Made by a program: the position numbers and the translations under genes. A DNA stretch of 64,000 bases, from assembly GCA_902617895.1 (NCBI GenBank), contig CACMYJ010000006.1:1-64000 (forward strand). The letters are read 5' to 3'. Origin of the DNA: an uncultured Pelagibacteraceae bacterium (GTDB taxonomy: Bacteria > Pseudomonadota > Alphaproteobacteria > Pelagibacterales > Pelagibacteraceae). The notes below the pieces were generated by a model. It had not been told where the DNA came from, did not search any database, and saw only the letters and a list, made by a program, of their open reading frames with translations. The stretch's first letter is position 1. Every line of letters starts with the position of its first letter. Below, one piece after another: positions 33,798 through 42,893 of this stretch.

Positions 33798-34625
33798 ATG
33801 AATGTAATAAGAAATATATTTTTAACTTTTCTATTATCCTTATTTTTAATTGGCTCTGCTAATGCTGATAAAATTAGGATTGGGACTGAGGGGGCTTATC
33901 CTCCCTGGAATTCAAAAGATGCTTCAGGGAAATTAATTGGCTTTGAAGTTGAGCTAGCATGGCAATTATGTAGATATATAGGTCAACAATGTGAAATAGT
34001 TGAACAAGATTGGGATGGAATGATACCAGCATTAACATCAAAAAAATTTGATGCAATTATGGCCGGAATGTCAATTACTGAGGAGAGAATGAAAACAATT
34101 AATTTTTCTCAAGGATATGCTGATGAGGTCGCATCCTTAGCTGTAATGAAAGGTTCTGATCTTGAAGGAATAGACACTCCTGATGCTGTAAATTTAAACC
34201 TTGGTGGATCAGCTGTTAATAAAGCAATGAAAACATTAACTTCAGCTTTATCAGGAAAAACAGTTTGTACTCAAATTGGTACAATTCACCAAAACTTTCT
34301 TGAGTCTGGAGATGTTGGAAAAATAAATTTAAAAACTTACAAGACACAAGATGAGGTTAATCTTGATTTGACTAATGGTAGATGTGATGTTGCTTTAGCA
34401 GCAGCAGTTGCATTTACTGACTATGCTGAAAAATCTGGTGCAACTGTCGTACTTGTGGGACCAACTTTTTCAGGTGGTGCATTTGGTAATGGTGTAGGAG
34501 TAGGGATTAGAAAAGACGATACTAAACTCTTAAAAGCTTTTAATAAAGCTATCGATAAAGCAAGAAAAGATGGCCACATTAGCAGGATTGCTATTAAATG
34601 GTTCGGCTTTGACGCTTCTATGTAA
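33798..34625 (+). CDS. Amino-acid/amine ABC transporter substrate-binding protein (ArgT/HisJ type)
   Basis: A 275-residue family 3 periplasmic binding protein with a signal peptide ending near FLIGSANA. KIRIGTEGAYPPWNSKDASG and LIGFEVELAWQLCRYIG are the conserved start, EQDWDGMIPALTSKKFDAIM the next block. Relatives bind lysine, arginine, ornithine, octopine or similar cationic amino acids. The start is taken at the second ATG (33798): the first ATG at 33786 is itself part of the strong GGAGGA ribosome-binding sequence. Position behind speD-speE hints at ornithine, arginine or a polyamine-related ligand. Confidence 0.9.
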   Translation: MNVIRNIFLTFLLSLFLIGSANADKIRIGTEGAYPPWNSKDASGKLIGFEVELAWQLCRYIGQQCEIVEQDWDGMIPALTSKKFDAIMAGMSITEERMKTINFSQGYADEVASLAVMKGSDLEGIDTPDAVNLNLGGSAVNKAMKTLTSALSGKTVCTQIGTIHQNFLESGDVGKINLKTYKTQDEVNLDLTNGRCDVALAAAVAFTDYAEKSGATVVLVGPTFSGGAFGNGVGVGIRKDDTKLLKAFNKAIDKARKDGHISRIAIKWFGFDASM

Positions 34626-34639
34626 TTAATTTTAGATAT

Positions 34640-34662
34640 GGCGACTATAATATATAGTCGCC
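34640..34662 (+). other. Strong hairpin between binding-protein and permease genes
   Basis: GGCGACTATA pairs perfectly with TATAGTCGCC over a 3-base loop. It lies 14 bases after the binding-protein stop and 7 bases before the permease ATG. No U-tract follows, so it is more likely an mRNA-end stabiliser or translation-limiting hairpin than a classic terminator. Confidence 0.65.
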
Positions 34663-34669
34663 AATCTAT

Positions 34670-35362
34670 ATGGAACTTCTATCATTTGGAGATACTGGTT
34701 GGGGAGACGAATTATTTTTCGCAACCTTAATGACAATTTCGGTATCTATTGCTGCAATGGCAATTGGATTTATATTTGCTTTAATATTTACTCCTTTAAA
34801 ATTATCTAAAAATAAAACATTAAATGTAATTGGAAATTGTTACACCACTATAATTAGAGGTGTTCCAGAATTATTAGTAATATACTTATTATTTTTTGGT
34901 GGAACAGGAGCTGCTATGTATGTGGCTTCAATTTTTGGGTATGATGGTTATATTGAAATAAATGCATTTATAACTGGTGCTCTTGCAATTGGGATTATTT
35001 CTGGAGCCTATTCTACTGAAGTTTTTAGAGGTGCCATTTTATCAATTGATAAAGGTCAATTTGAGGCTTCAAAAGTTTTGGGTATAAAAAAATATATTCA
35101 ATTTTTCAAAATTATATTACCACAAATGTTGAGACTATCAATTCCAAACCTTAGTAACGTTTGGCAAATAACTTTAAAAGATACCTCTTTAATTTCTGTT
35201 ACAGGATTAGTAGAAATAATGCGGCAATCTTATATTGCTGCTGGTTCAACTAGAGATCCTTTATTTTTTTATTCCGTGGCAGCTGTATTATACCTAATAC
35301 TTACTTTCCTAAGTATGAAATTAATTAATAAATTAGAAATAAAATATAGCAAAGGATACTGA
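34670..35362 (+). CDS. Amino-acid ABC transporter permease (HisQ type)
   Basis: A 230-residue membrane protein with about five helices and the family EAA loop GQFEASKVLGIKKYIQFFKI with downstream ILPQ, plus the N-terminal TIIRGVPELLVIYLLFFGG typical of HisQ/OccQ permeases. It forms a heterodimer with the next gene product, whose ATG overlaps its stop. The start is only 7 bases after a strong hairpin. No cognate ATP-binding gene is in the window. Confidence 0.92.
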   Translation: MELLSFGDTGWGDELFFATLMTISVSIAAMAIGFIFALIFTPLKLSKNKTLNVIGNCYTTIIRGVPELLVIYLLFFGGTGAAMYVASIFGYDGYIEINAFITGALAIGIISGAYSTEVFRGAILSIDKGQFEASKVLGIKKYIQFFKIILPQMLRLSIPNLSNVWQITLKDTSLISVTGLVEIMRQSYIAAGSTRDPLFFYSVAAVLYLILTFLSMKLINKLEIKYSKGY

Positions 35363-36039
35363 TGGATATAAAATTAATGATTAGTATTTTTCCAAGCTTA
35401 TTAAGTGGTGCAGTTATCACTCTTCAACTCTTAATATCTTCAATGTTTTTTGGGTTAATAATAGGTTTAATTTTTGCAATTTTAAGAATTAATAAAAATC
35501 CAATAATTAATAAGTTTGCTTATGGTTATTCTTATTTTTTTAGAGGAACACCATTACTAGTTCAATTATATTTAATTTATTATGGATTAGCTAATATAGA
35601 GTTTTTAAGAAATTCATTTTTTTGGGTAATAATAAAGGAACCATATTGGTGTGCAATAATTGCATTTTCTTTAAATACAGGAGCTTATACGTCCGAAATA
35701 CTAAGATCAGCATTTCAGACAATTAAAAAAGGTTACATTGAAGCCGCTCAAAGTTTAGGTGTAACAAAAAAAATAACTTTTTACAGAATTCAATTGCCCA
35801 TAGCGATAAAACAATCACTTCCAGCATATGGGAATGAAATAATATTAATGCTTAAAGGCACCTCTCTTGCAAGTGTTATAACAATTATGGATTTAATGGG
35901 TGAAGCTAGAAAAGTAAATGTTTTAACTTTTAAACCTTTTGAGGCTTTTATTACAGCAGGAATAATTTATTTATTTATTACATTTATAATTCACAATATT
36001 ATAAAGTATTTAGAAAAAAAATACGGATTTCAAACATGA
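35362..36039 (+). CDS. Amino-acid ABC transporter permease (HisM type)
   Basis: A 225-residue membrane protein with the HisM/OccM pattern: SYFFRGTPLLVQLYLIYYG near residues 54-72, NTGAYTSEILRSAFQTIKKG and the EAA loop GYIEAAQSLGVTKKITFYRI. Its stop overlaps the nitrilase-family ATG by 4 bases, so the amidase is a member of the transporter operon. Confidence 0.92.
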   Translation: MDIKLMISIFPSLLSGAVITLQLLISSMFFGLIIGLIFAILRINKNPIINKFAYGYSYFFRGTPLLVQLYLIYYGLANIEFLRNSFFWVIIKEPYWCAIIAFSLNTGAYTSEILRSAFQTIKKGYIEAAQSLGVTKKITFYRIQLPIAIKQSLPAYGNEIILMLKGTSLASVITIMDLMGEARKVNVLTFKPFEAFITAGIIYLFITFIIHNIIKYLEKKYGFQT

Positions 36040-36821
36040 AAGTTGCTTGTATTCAATTATCTAGTGGGGAAGATTATAATAAAAATTTTAAAGATATTGT
36101 AAAATATATTAATCAAGCAATTGTAAATAAAGCAGACTTAATAATTACTCCAGAAACTTCTTCTTTGATGTCTGCTGATAAAAATAATTTATTTAAATAT
36201 TCATATGAAATGAAACATGATCCAATAATAAAAAAAGTAAAAATTATAGCTAAAACAAAGAAGAAATGGATACTTCTTGGCTCAATGTGCATTAAAGAAA
36301 AAAGCAAATTAAGAAACAGATCAATTCTTATTGGACCTAAGGGTAAAATAAATACTTATTATGATAAAATAAACATGTTTGATGTCAAAGTTTCAAAAAA
36401 AGAACAACATAAAGAAAGTAAAGTATTTGAGGCAGGTAAAAAATTAGTATCAGCTAAATTACCTTGGGGAAATATAGGTCTTTCAATTTGTTATGATTTA
36501 AGATTTCCAGAACTTTATAGAAACTTATCAAAAAGAAATCTAAGTTTTATCACTGTTCCATCTGCATTTACTAAAACAACTGGTCAAAGACATTGGTTAA
36601 CTTTATTACAAGCAAGAGCAATTGAAAACTTTTGTTATATTTTTGCACCTAATCAAACAGGAAAAAATACGATTAAAAGAGAAACTTTTGGGCATACAGT
36701 TATTATTTCACCCGATGGTAAAATAATGGCTCTTAAGAAAGTTGGTAAAGGAATTATATATTCAAATATAATTCCAAAAATAGCCATGGATTTAAGAAAA
36801 GTTATTCCAAGCCTTAAATAA
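36036..36821 (+). CDS. Carbon-nitrogen hydrolase (nitrilase superfamily, Nit-type)
   Basis: A 261-residue cytosolic amidase. The Glu-Lys-Cys triad is visible as Glu41-43 in LIITPETSSL, Lys in TYYDKINMFDV (about residue 110) and Cys in GLSICYDLRFPELYR (about residue 153). The ending of the cysteine block, YDLRFPELYR, is typical of Nit1/Nit2-type omega- or deaminated-glutathione amidases; N-carbamoylputrescine amidase is a more distant possibility suggested by the polyamine gene upstream. It is coupled to the permease gene by a 4-base overlap. Confidence 0.88.
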   Translation: MKVACIQLSSGEDYNKNFKDIVKYINQAIVNKADLIITPETSSLMSADKNNLFKYSYEMKHDPIIKKVKIIAKTKKKWILLGSMCIKEKSKLRNRSILIGPKGKINTYYDKINMFDVKVSKKEQHKESKVFEAGKKLVSAKLPWGNIGLSICYDLRFPELYRNLSKRNLSFITVPSAFTKTTGQRHWLTLLQARAIENFCYIFAPNQTGKNTIKRETFGHTVIISPDGKIMALKKVGKGIIYSNIIPKIAMDLRKVIPSLK

Positions 36822-36826
36822 CTAAT

Positions 36827-38137
36827 TTAAATTTTTAAGTAAATTCTATTAAAATAAAAAACTAATGTGAGAGCTCGTAAAATCAAAAATATAGTGAGTG
36901 AAATCCATAAACCTTGATTACCGAACCCTTCAACAAGGATAAATGAACTTATTAAATGAATAACAACAGAGATAAACATGGCATTTCTCAGCTCTTTTGT
37001 TTGAGATGCTCCAATAAATATTCCATCTAGTTGGTAACAAAAAGACGAAACAAAAGGCAGAAGCACTAACCAAAATGAATACTGATAACTAATGTCTCTT
37101 ACATTCTCTATGTCAGTCATAAAATCTATAAATGAATTTTTGAAAAACAGGTAAAACAGAGAAATCAAAATACCAGTTAAAGAACTTAAAATAAAAGAGT
37201 TTTTAACTATATTTGTAAAAAGTATTTTATTTTTTTTACCAATAGCATATCCAACTATACCTTCAGTTGAAAAGGCATAAGCATCTAAAATAAATGCAGA
37301 TAAAAATATAAGATTCAATAAAATTGTATTAGCTGCAATAAATTCTTCGCCAATTCTCCCACCTAGATAAGTAAACCAAAAAAAAGAAAAACTTAATAAA
37401 AGAGTTCTTAAAAATATATTTAAATTTATCTCTAATAAATTTTTTAATTTTGAGGTATTTACAATTTCCTTAATATTAAAGTTTAAAGATATATATTTTC
37501 TTAAATAATAGAAAATATAAAATAAAAATAAAAACGATGTTACTCCTGTAGCAAGCAAAGTTCCATATGCGACACCTTTAATATTTAAATTGAATTTTAA
37601 TACTAAAATAGAGCTAAATAAAATATTTAGAATAGACAATAAAACAATTGCAACACTTGAAATTTTTGTCTTTTGTAATCCAATAAATAAACCTACAACA
37701 ATATAAATTGTCAATTCAAAAAAAGATGAGTAAATTCTTATATTAAAATAATCATTGAATTTTTTTTCTGTATCAAGCGATAGATCAAAAAATATTAGAC
37801 ATAAATTTAATAATTGTTTTTGGAATAGTATTAATAAAATTGATATTGAAATCACAAATAATAGATTTCTAAAAACTATATTTAAGATACTTTTATAATC
37901 ATTTCTTCCAAATGATTGACTTACAAGGCCAACAGTTCCCATTCTTAAAAAACCAAAACTCCAAAATACTAATGAAAAAAAACTGGATGCTATACTTGTA
38001 GCAGTGAGATAACCTTGATTACTCATATTTCCCATTAATGCTGTATCAACAATTCCAACTAAAGGTATTGCAAGGTTGGCAAAAAATATCGGTATAGATA
38101 AACTCAATATGTATTTTATTGAAGATTTATCGCTCAC
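36827..38137 (-). CDS. MATE family efflux transporter
   Basis: A 436-residue protein with 12 predicted membrane helices in two halves. MATE features include SIPIFFANLAIPLVGIVDTALMG at the N-terminus (PLVGIVDTALMG is characteristic), RMGTVGLVSQSFGRND, and the second-half counterparts LDAYAFSTEGIVGYAIGKKN and FCYQLDGIFIGASQTKELRN, matching the DinF-like branch. It exports cationic drugs or metabolites by Na+ or H+ exchange. It is convergent with the nitrilase gene (5-base gap) and lies 7 bases behind the DUF6165 gene. Confidence 0.92.
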   Translation of the reverse strand: MSDKSSIKYILSLSIPIFFANLAIPLVGIVDTALMGNMSNQGYLTATSIASSFFSLVFWSFGFLRMGTVGLVSQSFGRNDYKSILNIVFRNLLFVISISILLILFQKQLLNLCLIFFDLSLDTEKKFNDYFNIRIYSSFFELTIYIVVGLFIGLQKTKISSVAIVLLSILNILFSSILVLKFNLNIKGVAYGTLLATGVTSFLFLFYIFYYLRKYISLNFNIKEIVNTSKLKNLLEINLNIFLRTLLLSFSFFWFTYLGGRIGEEFIAANTILLNLIFLSAFILDAYAFSTEGIVGYAIGKKNKILFTNIVKNSFILSSLTGILISLFYLFFKNSFIDFMTDIENVRDISYQYSFWLVLLPFVSSFCYQLDGIFIGASQTKELRNAMFISVVIHLISSFILVEGFGNQGLWISLTIFLILRALTLVFYFNRIYLKI

Positions 38138-38144
38138 TTAATAA

Positions 38145-38534
38145 TTAGTAGCTTGTATATTCTTTAATTTCTTTAATTTTAGAGCCTGTATGATTATTAA
38201 CTTCTAGTTTAAGTTTTGCTCTGTCATCATTTAAAAAGTGCACATCTCTTGAGAGTTTTATAAATTTTTCACCAAAATCGGAATTTTTTTCACATAATCT
38301 TTTATTATCTTCAATAACCCAGAGTTTTGAATTAATTTCTTTTAATGAATTGAATAATTCACTTAGTTTTTCATCTGATTTAACATTTTTATTTAATTGA
38401 TCTTTCAGTACACTATATTCATCATTTATAAATTTAAGTTTCTCGAGATCCTTAATTTTTTCTTTTTTGATTTCTAAAATTGAAATTTTATCCAAAAGTT
38501 CACCTACAGATACTTCAACTAAAATTTTATTCAT
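38145..38534 (-). CDS. DUF6165 family protein
   Basis: A 129-residue, strongly helical, charged protein opening ILVEVSVGELLDKISILEIK, a segment characteristic of the DUF6165 family. The heptad-like spacing of Leu/Ile over residues 14-90 suggests a coiled coil. The family's function is not known, but it often lies beside glycosyltransferase genes, and here a GT9 gene diverges from it across 32 bases. It leads a short transcript into the MATE gene. Confidence 0.7.
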   Translation of the reverse strand: MNKILVEVSVGELLDKISILEIKKEKIKDLEKLKFINDEYSVLKDQLNKNVKSDEKLSELFNSLKEINSKLWVIEDNKRLCEKNSDFGEKFIKLSRDVHFLNDDRAKLKLEVNNHTGSKIKEIKEYTSY

Positions 38535-38566
38535 ATATAAACATAGTGTGTTAAGTTGTTAAAAAT

Positions 38567-39508
38567 ATGTCTAATATTCTTATAATTAAACATGGATCTT
38601 TAGGTGATATAGCCCAAGCGAGTGGTGCAATTCAAGATATTTCTGATTTTCACAAAGATGATAAAGTATATTTATTAACATCAAAGCCTTACATTGATCT
38701 TTTCAAAAAAAATCCATGTTTAGAGGACATAATTTTGGATAAGAGATTATCAAGATTTAATCTGATTTATTTATTCAATCTCATGCGCAAATTAAAAAAA
38801 TATAAATTTTTAAAAGTTTTTGATTTACAAAATTCTTCTCGTTCAAATTTCTATAAGAAAATATTGTTTCCAAATGCTAGTAATCTTGTTTGGTCGTCTT
38901 CTAAAACCACATTGCCAAAAGATAAATCCAAGGATAAATTTGATAAAAATCCTGTTTTAGACAGATTTAAACATCAATTAGAAACATCTGGAGTTAGTTC
39001 TAAATACACTATGTTTCCTGATTTTAGTTGGGCTTGTTCCAATATTGAAAATATAAAAAAAAAATTTGATTTAAATAAATATATAATTTTATTTCCTTTT
39101 TGCTCTCCGCATTTACAGATTAAAAAATGGCCTAATTATAATAAACTTATAGATTTAATTAAGAATAAATTTAAAGATGAATATAAAATTATAATAGCTC
39201 CAGGTCCTAATGAAATTAATATGACAAAAGAAATAAATGCTATTTCAATTTTAAAAGAAAATATATCTTTAGATATTTCTGAGCTTGCAACATTAATAAA
39301 AGAAAGTTCTTTTGTTGTAGCAAATGATACTGGACCTGCGCATATGGCAGCACATTTAGATGCAAAAGGAATAGCTTTATTTGGTTCTCACACCACTGCG
39401 TATAAAGTCAGCATAGAAAGACAAAATTTTAAAGCTATTCAAGTAACAGATTTAAATAAATTATCTCCAGAAAAAGTTTTTGAATATTTAATAAAATCTT
39501 TAAATTAA
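38567..39508 (+). CDS. Glycosyltransferase family 9 (heptosyltransferase-like)
   Basis: A 313-residue GT-B enzyme. The N-terminal ILIIKHGSLGDIAQASGAI (phosphate-binding GSLGD) and the C-terminal FVVANDTGPAHMAAHLDAKG followed by ALFGSHTTA are the two signature blocks of ADP-heptose:LPS heptosyltransferases. It probably adds a sugar to lipopolysaccharide core or another envelope glycan. Its stop shares a base with the ATG of the TauE/SafE gene (TAATG). Confidence 0.88.
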   Translation: MSNILIIKHGSLGDIAQASGAIQDISDFHKDDKVYLLTSKPYIDLFKKNPCLEDIILDKRLSRFNLIYLFNLMRKLKKYKFLKVFDLQNSSRSNFYKKILFPNASNLVWSSSKTTLPKDKSKDKFDKNPVLDRFKHQLETSGVSSKYTMFPDFSWACSNIENIKKKFDLNKYIILFPFCSPHLQIKKWPNYNKLIDLIKNKFKDEYKIIIAPGPNEINMTKEINAISILKENISLDISELATLIKESSFVVANDTGPAHMAAHLDAKGIALFGSHTTAYKVSIERQNFKAIQVTDLNKLSPEKVFEYLIKSLN

Positions 39509-40251
39509 TGGAAATAAATTTCCTTTTTTTAATAAGTGTCGTTCCTGCAATAATTTTGTACGGCATTGCAAAGTCTGGTTTAGGGGGTTCTATATCATTA
39601 ATATCAGTTCCATTGATGACAGTTGTAATGCCGTTACAGCAAGCATTAGCAATTATTCTACCTATTTTAATTTTTTCAGACATGATTGCTGTTTACAGAT
39701 TTAGAAAAGAGTTTAATTTTAGTATACTCAGGATAATTGTGCCGTTTGCAGCAATAGGGATTGTAATCGGTTCGTTAACATTCAATCATTTTTCAGAGGA
39801 TTTGCTTAAATTAATAGTTGGAATAATGGGATTTTTATTTGCTGGACACTATTTTTTGTTTAAAAAAGAAAAGACAGTTCCTGCTAAGCAAAACTTTCTA
39901 AAAGGTGCAATTTGTTCATCTATTGCAGGATTTTCTAGTTTTTGTGTGCATGCTGGTGGAACACCCACAAGTCTTTATTTACTTCCATTAAGGTTAAAAA
40001 AAGAAATATATGTAGGAACGAGAATTATCTTTTTTAGTTGTGTTAACTTAATAAAGCTACCTTTGTATATTTATCTATCAATGATGAATTTTGATACCTT
40101 ATTTCAATCTGTCTCACTTTTTCCATTGGCTTTAATTGGAATATTTATTGGTTATCAATTGCTTAAAATTATAGATGAAAATTTGTTTTATAACATTATC
40201 TATGGTTTAATTCTTGTCAGTAGTGCAAAGTTAATATTTGATTTTATTTAA
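39508..40251 (+). CDS. TauE/SafE family membrane transporter
   Basis: A 247-residue, about eight-helix protein with the repeat loops GIAKSGLGGSISLISVPLM and IAGFSSFCVHAGGTPTSLYL. The second repeat's GGTP loop in place of GIGGG is the branch often annotated as a sulfite exporter-like protein. It is coupled to the GT9 gene by overlapping stop/start and is convergent (8-base overlap) with the AbrB-family gene. The substrate is unknown; it is the second of three TauE/SafE proteins in the window. Confidence 0.85.
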   Translation: MEINFLFLISVVPAIILYGIAKSGLGGSISLISVPLMTVVMPLQQALAIILPILIFSDMIAVYRFRKEFNFSILRIIVPFAAIGIVIGSLTFNHFSEDLLKLIVGIMGFLFAGHYFLFKKEKTVPAKQNFLKGAICSSIAGFSSFCVHAGGTPTSLYLLPLRLKKEIYVGTRIIFFSCVNLIKLPLYIYLSMMNFDTLFQSVSLFPLALIGIFIGYQLLKIIDENLFYNIIYGLILVSSAKLIFDFI

Positions 40252-41335
40252 ACTTTGTATTTTTAATAGAGTTGTTCCCAAATTTTTTAAGCAAAAATGG
40301 TAAAAAAGCCACAATTATTAATATTCTTAAAAAATGATGATAACTTACAAAAATAGGATCAATATTATAGGCAACGCTAATAACAACCATTTCATGAATT
40401 CCTCCTGGTGCAAAACTTAAAAATGTTGGAATAAAATCAAAACCTAAATACTGAAGAAAGTAAGCTGTAATCATCGCAACAATAACTAAAATAGAACAAA
40501 CAATTATTCCATGAAAAATATAAAAAAATAATTCTTTAAGTTTTAATCCATTTAATCTGCTTCCAAGAGCAGTACCCAAAAAAATGAATGCTATATTTAT
40601 TACTGTATCTGGGAATCTAGAGTTAACAATCTCAAAAGTATAAAATAAGCCAGATAAGGCCATTGCACCAACAAGTATAGGTGAAGGGATATTAAATTTT
40701 TTGAGTAGTTTAGAAAATAAATAACAAATAACTATCAAAAAAATAATTTCTAAAAAATATCTTACATCGTAAATGTTTTCGTAATTGTATCCTGCTATTT
40801 CAGAAAAACCTAACTTGCTAATAAACAATATAGGTACAAAACTTACAATAAATATAACTCTTGTGGCTTGAGGAATTAAAACTTGTTTATGATTTTCTTT
40901 TTTCCCATACTCTAAAAGTGCAGCAGCTATTGGGACAAATGCCCCGGGTAGTGCAGCAAGTGTTGCAATAAACTTATCAAATTTACAAATTTTAATAAAA
41001 TAATATCCTGCCAAAATAGTACTCACTATAGTACAAACAACCATAGCCATAGATGAGAATATCCACAAATGAATTTTATATAGTAAAGATACATTCAACG
41101 TTCCACCTAAAATAATACCCACCATAAGAAAAACTGGATTGAGTAATTTTGTTGAGAATTCAATTTTAAAATTAGTGAAAGCAATGCAAAGATTTAAACC
41201 TAGAGCACCTAGCAACCAAGGTAAAGGAAGACCAATTAGAGTTCCAATATAACCCCCAATTACTCCTATGATTAAAGCTTTATAGCTAATGTTAAGCTCA
41301 TTTAATAATCGTTTAAATGCAATCAAGTTTAACAT
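40244..41335 (-). CDS. AbrB family membrane protein
   Basis: A 363-residue protein with about ten hydrophobic helices in two similar halves, each beginning with an ALxG/GxxxG-rich helix (VIGGYIGTLIGLPLPWLLGA at residues 24-43; SPILVGAMALSGLFYTFEIV near 216). FAPGGIHEMVVISVAYNIDP near 305-324 is the best-conserved block of the AbrB (AidB-regulator / 'ammonia monooxygenase'-named) family. These proteins are predicted transporters of unknown substrate. It is divergent from the tripartite tricarboxylate transporter, for which it may share regulation. Confidence 0.85.
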   Translation of the reverse strand: MLNLIAFKRLLNELNISYKALIIGVIGGYIGTLIGLPLPWLLGALGLNLCIAFTNFKIEFSTKLLNPVFLMVGIILGGTLNVSLLYKIHLWIFSSMAMVVCTIVSTILAGYYFIKICKFDKFIATLAALPGAFVPIAAALLEYGKKENHKQVLIPQATRVIFIVSFVPILFISKLGFSEIAGYNYENIYDVRYFLEIIFLIVICYLFSKLLKKFNIPSPILVGAMALSGLFYTFEIVNSRFPDTVINIAFIFLGTALGSRLNGLKLKELFFYIFHGIIVCSILVIVAMITAYFLQYLGFDFIPTFLSFAPGGIHEMVVISVAYNIDPIFVSYHHFLRILIIVAFLPFLLKKFGNNSIKNTKFK

Positions 41336-41414
41336 GTAAGTGATAAATCCTCATTGACACTGAATTTTAATTTATGTTTAATAACTAATTATAATTATAA
41401 TAGGAGAGAAAATA

Positions 41415-42395
41415 ATGAAACTAATTAAATCAATAATTTCAGTTTTATTCTCGGCAATTCTAATACTTTCAGCAACAACAACTAGTTCAATAGCAATTGA
41501 TAAATTGCATTTTGTAATTGGTGGTGGTGCTGGTGGTGGTTGGGATGGAACTGCTAGAGGTACTGGAGAAGCTTTAACAAAAGCTGGTATGTTAAAAAGT
41601 GCATCATTTGAAAATATGTCAGGTGGTGGTGGTGGAAAAGCATTAGCCTACATGATTAATAATAAGCCTGCAAATACAGTCTTAGTTCAATCAACACCAT
41701 TAGTATTAAGATCAATTACAAGACATAAAGGTTATGTAAGTGGAAGTGGAACTCTATCATACAAAGATGTTGTGCCAATAGCTGGTGTCATTGGAGATTA
41801 TGGTGCTATAGCAGTTGCTAAAAATTCACCTTATAAAAATTTCAAAGATGTAGTTGATGCATATAAAAAAGATGCAAGTTCTATTAAAATGGCAGGTGGA
41901 TCAGTAAGAGGAAGTATGGACCATTTAATTGGTGCTTTAGCTTTCCAAGCTGCTGGTGCTAATCCAAATGATGTTGCTTATATTCCTTATGACGCTGGTG
42001 GAAAAGCTTTAGCTGGACTTTTATCTGGAGAAACACAAATAATCTCTACAGGTTTAGGTGAACTTATGGGTGCAAGAGATCAAGTAAGAATTATTGGTAT
42101 CACAGCCCCGTCAAGAGTTTCTGATGCTCCGGATGCTCCAACTCTTAAAGAACAGGGTTATGATGTACAATTTGTTAACTGGAGAGGTTTCTTTGGACCT
42201 CCAGGAATGAGCAATGCAGATAAATCTAAAATTGCAAAAATGTTAGGCGATGTACAAAAGACCTCTGAATGGGAAACTGTTAGAGCAAGAAATGCATGGG
42301 TTAATATTTACAATCCAGAAGGTAAGTTTGTCTCTTTCTTGGAAAAACAAACTGAAGAAATGACGGCTCTTATGAAGAAATTAGGAGTTATATAA
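41415..42395 (+). CDS. Tripartite tricarboxylate transporter substrate-binding protein (TctC/Bug)
   Basis: A 326-residue exported binding protein, signal peptide about 28 residues (VLFSAILILSATTTSSIA). LHFVIGGGAGGGWDGTARGT is the start of the Bug fold, with ENMSGGGGGKALAYM and YIPYDAGGKALAGLLSGETQ as the other two conserved loops. A GGAGAG ribosome-binding site precedes the ATG. Ligand unknown (carboxylates are usual). A terminator-like hairpin starts 22 bases after the stop. Confidence 0.93.
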   Translation: MKLIKSIISVLFSAILILSATTTSSIAIDKLHFVIGGGAGGGWDGTARGTGEALTKAGMLKSASFENMSGGGGGKALAYMINNKPANTVLVQSTPLVLRSITRHKGYVSGSGTLSYKDVVPIAGVIGDYGAIAVAKNSPYKNFKDVVDAYKKDASSIKMAGGSVRGSMDHLIGALAFQAAGANPNDVAYIPYDAGGKALAGLLSGETQIISTGLGELMGARDQVRIIGITAPSRVSDAPDAPTLKEQGYDVQFVNWRGFFGPPGMSNADKSKIAKMLGDVQKTSEWETVRARNAWVNIYNPEGKFVSFLEKQTEEMTALMKKLGVI

Positions 42396-42416
42396 TCTTA
42401 ACGATTATTAAATATT

Positions 42417-42464
42417 AGAGCAGTGAATATAAATACTACAAAAGTTATATCACTGCTCTTTTTT
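42417..42464 (+). terminator. Terminator hairpin containing the tctB start codon
   Basis: AGAGCAGTGA (42417-42426) pairs with TCACTGCTCT (42450-42459), and the stem can be extended inward with one bulge; a run of Ts follows directly. The GTG start of the TctB gene (42423) lies in the ascending arm and the T-run encodes its first hydrophobic residues. Confidence 0.75.
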
Positions 42465-42893
42465 ATATTTTCAGTATTTTATTTATATACAGCTTATCAA
42501 ATTCAAGTTTTTGCATTCGATGAAAATGCACCTTTTAATGCAAGAACATTCCCAATTTATCTAGGTTATGCAGGATTATTTTTTTCTGGGTTAAAACTTA
42601 TTCTACCGGAGCCTAACACCATTAAAGTAGACCATAAAAATCTAGAGTATAAAAAAACAGCGATACTTATAGTAATTGCAATTATTTATGGAGCTACAAT
42701 TTTAAAAGTTGGATACTTTTTAACAACATCTTTATTTTTGTTTTCATCCTATTATTTTTTAGGTGAGAGAAGATGGGTCTTGATGTTTTTGTTATCATTT
42801 CCCTTCGTAGCAGCTTTTATGTACCTTCTTCATGGTATTCTTGATATTTATTTAAGAGATCCATTTTTACAATCAATTGGAGTTATGGGATGA
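42423..42893 (+). CDS. Tripartite tricarboxylate transporter small permease (TctB)
   Basis: A 156-residue four-helix protein: helices near 8-26, 43-58, 77-97 and 107-140, with FNARTFPIYLGYAGLFFSGL at residues 39-58 as the conserved TctB region. The GTG at 42423 is the only start that keeps the whole first helix; it is buried in a terminator hairpin and has no free Shine-Dalgarno. It overlaps the large permease gene by 4 bases. Confidence 0.88.
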   Translation: MNINTTKVISLLFFIFSVFYLYTAYQIQVFAFDENAPFNARTFPIYLGYAGLFFSGLKLILPEPNTIKVDHKNLEYKKTAILIVIAIIYGATILKVGYFLTTSLFLFSSYYFLGERRWVLMFLLSFPFVAAFMYLLHGILDIYLRDPFLQSIGVMG

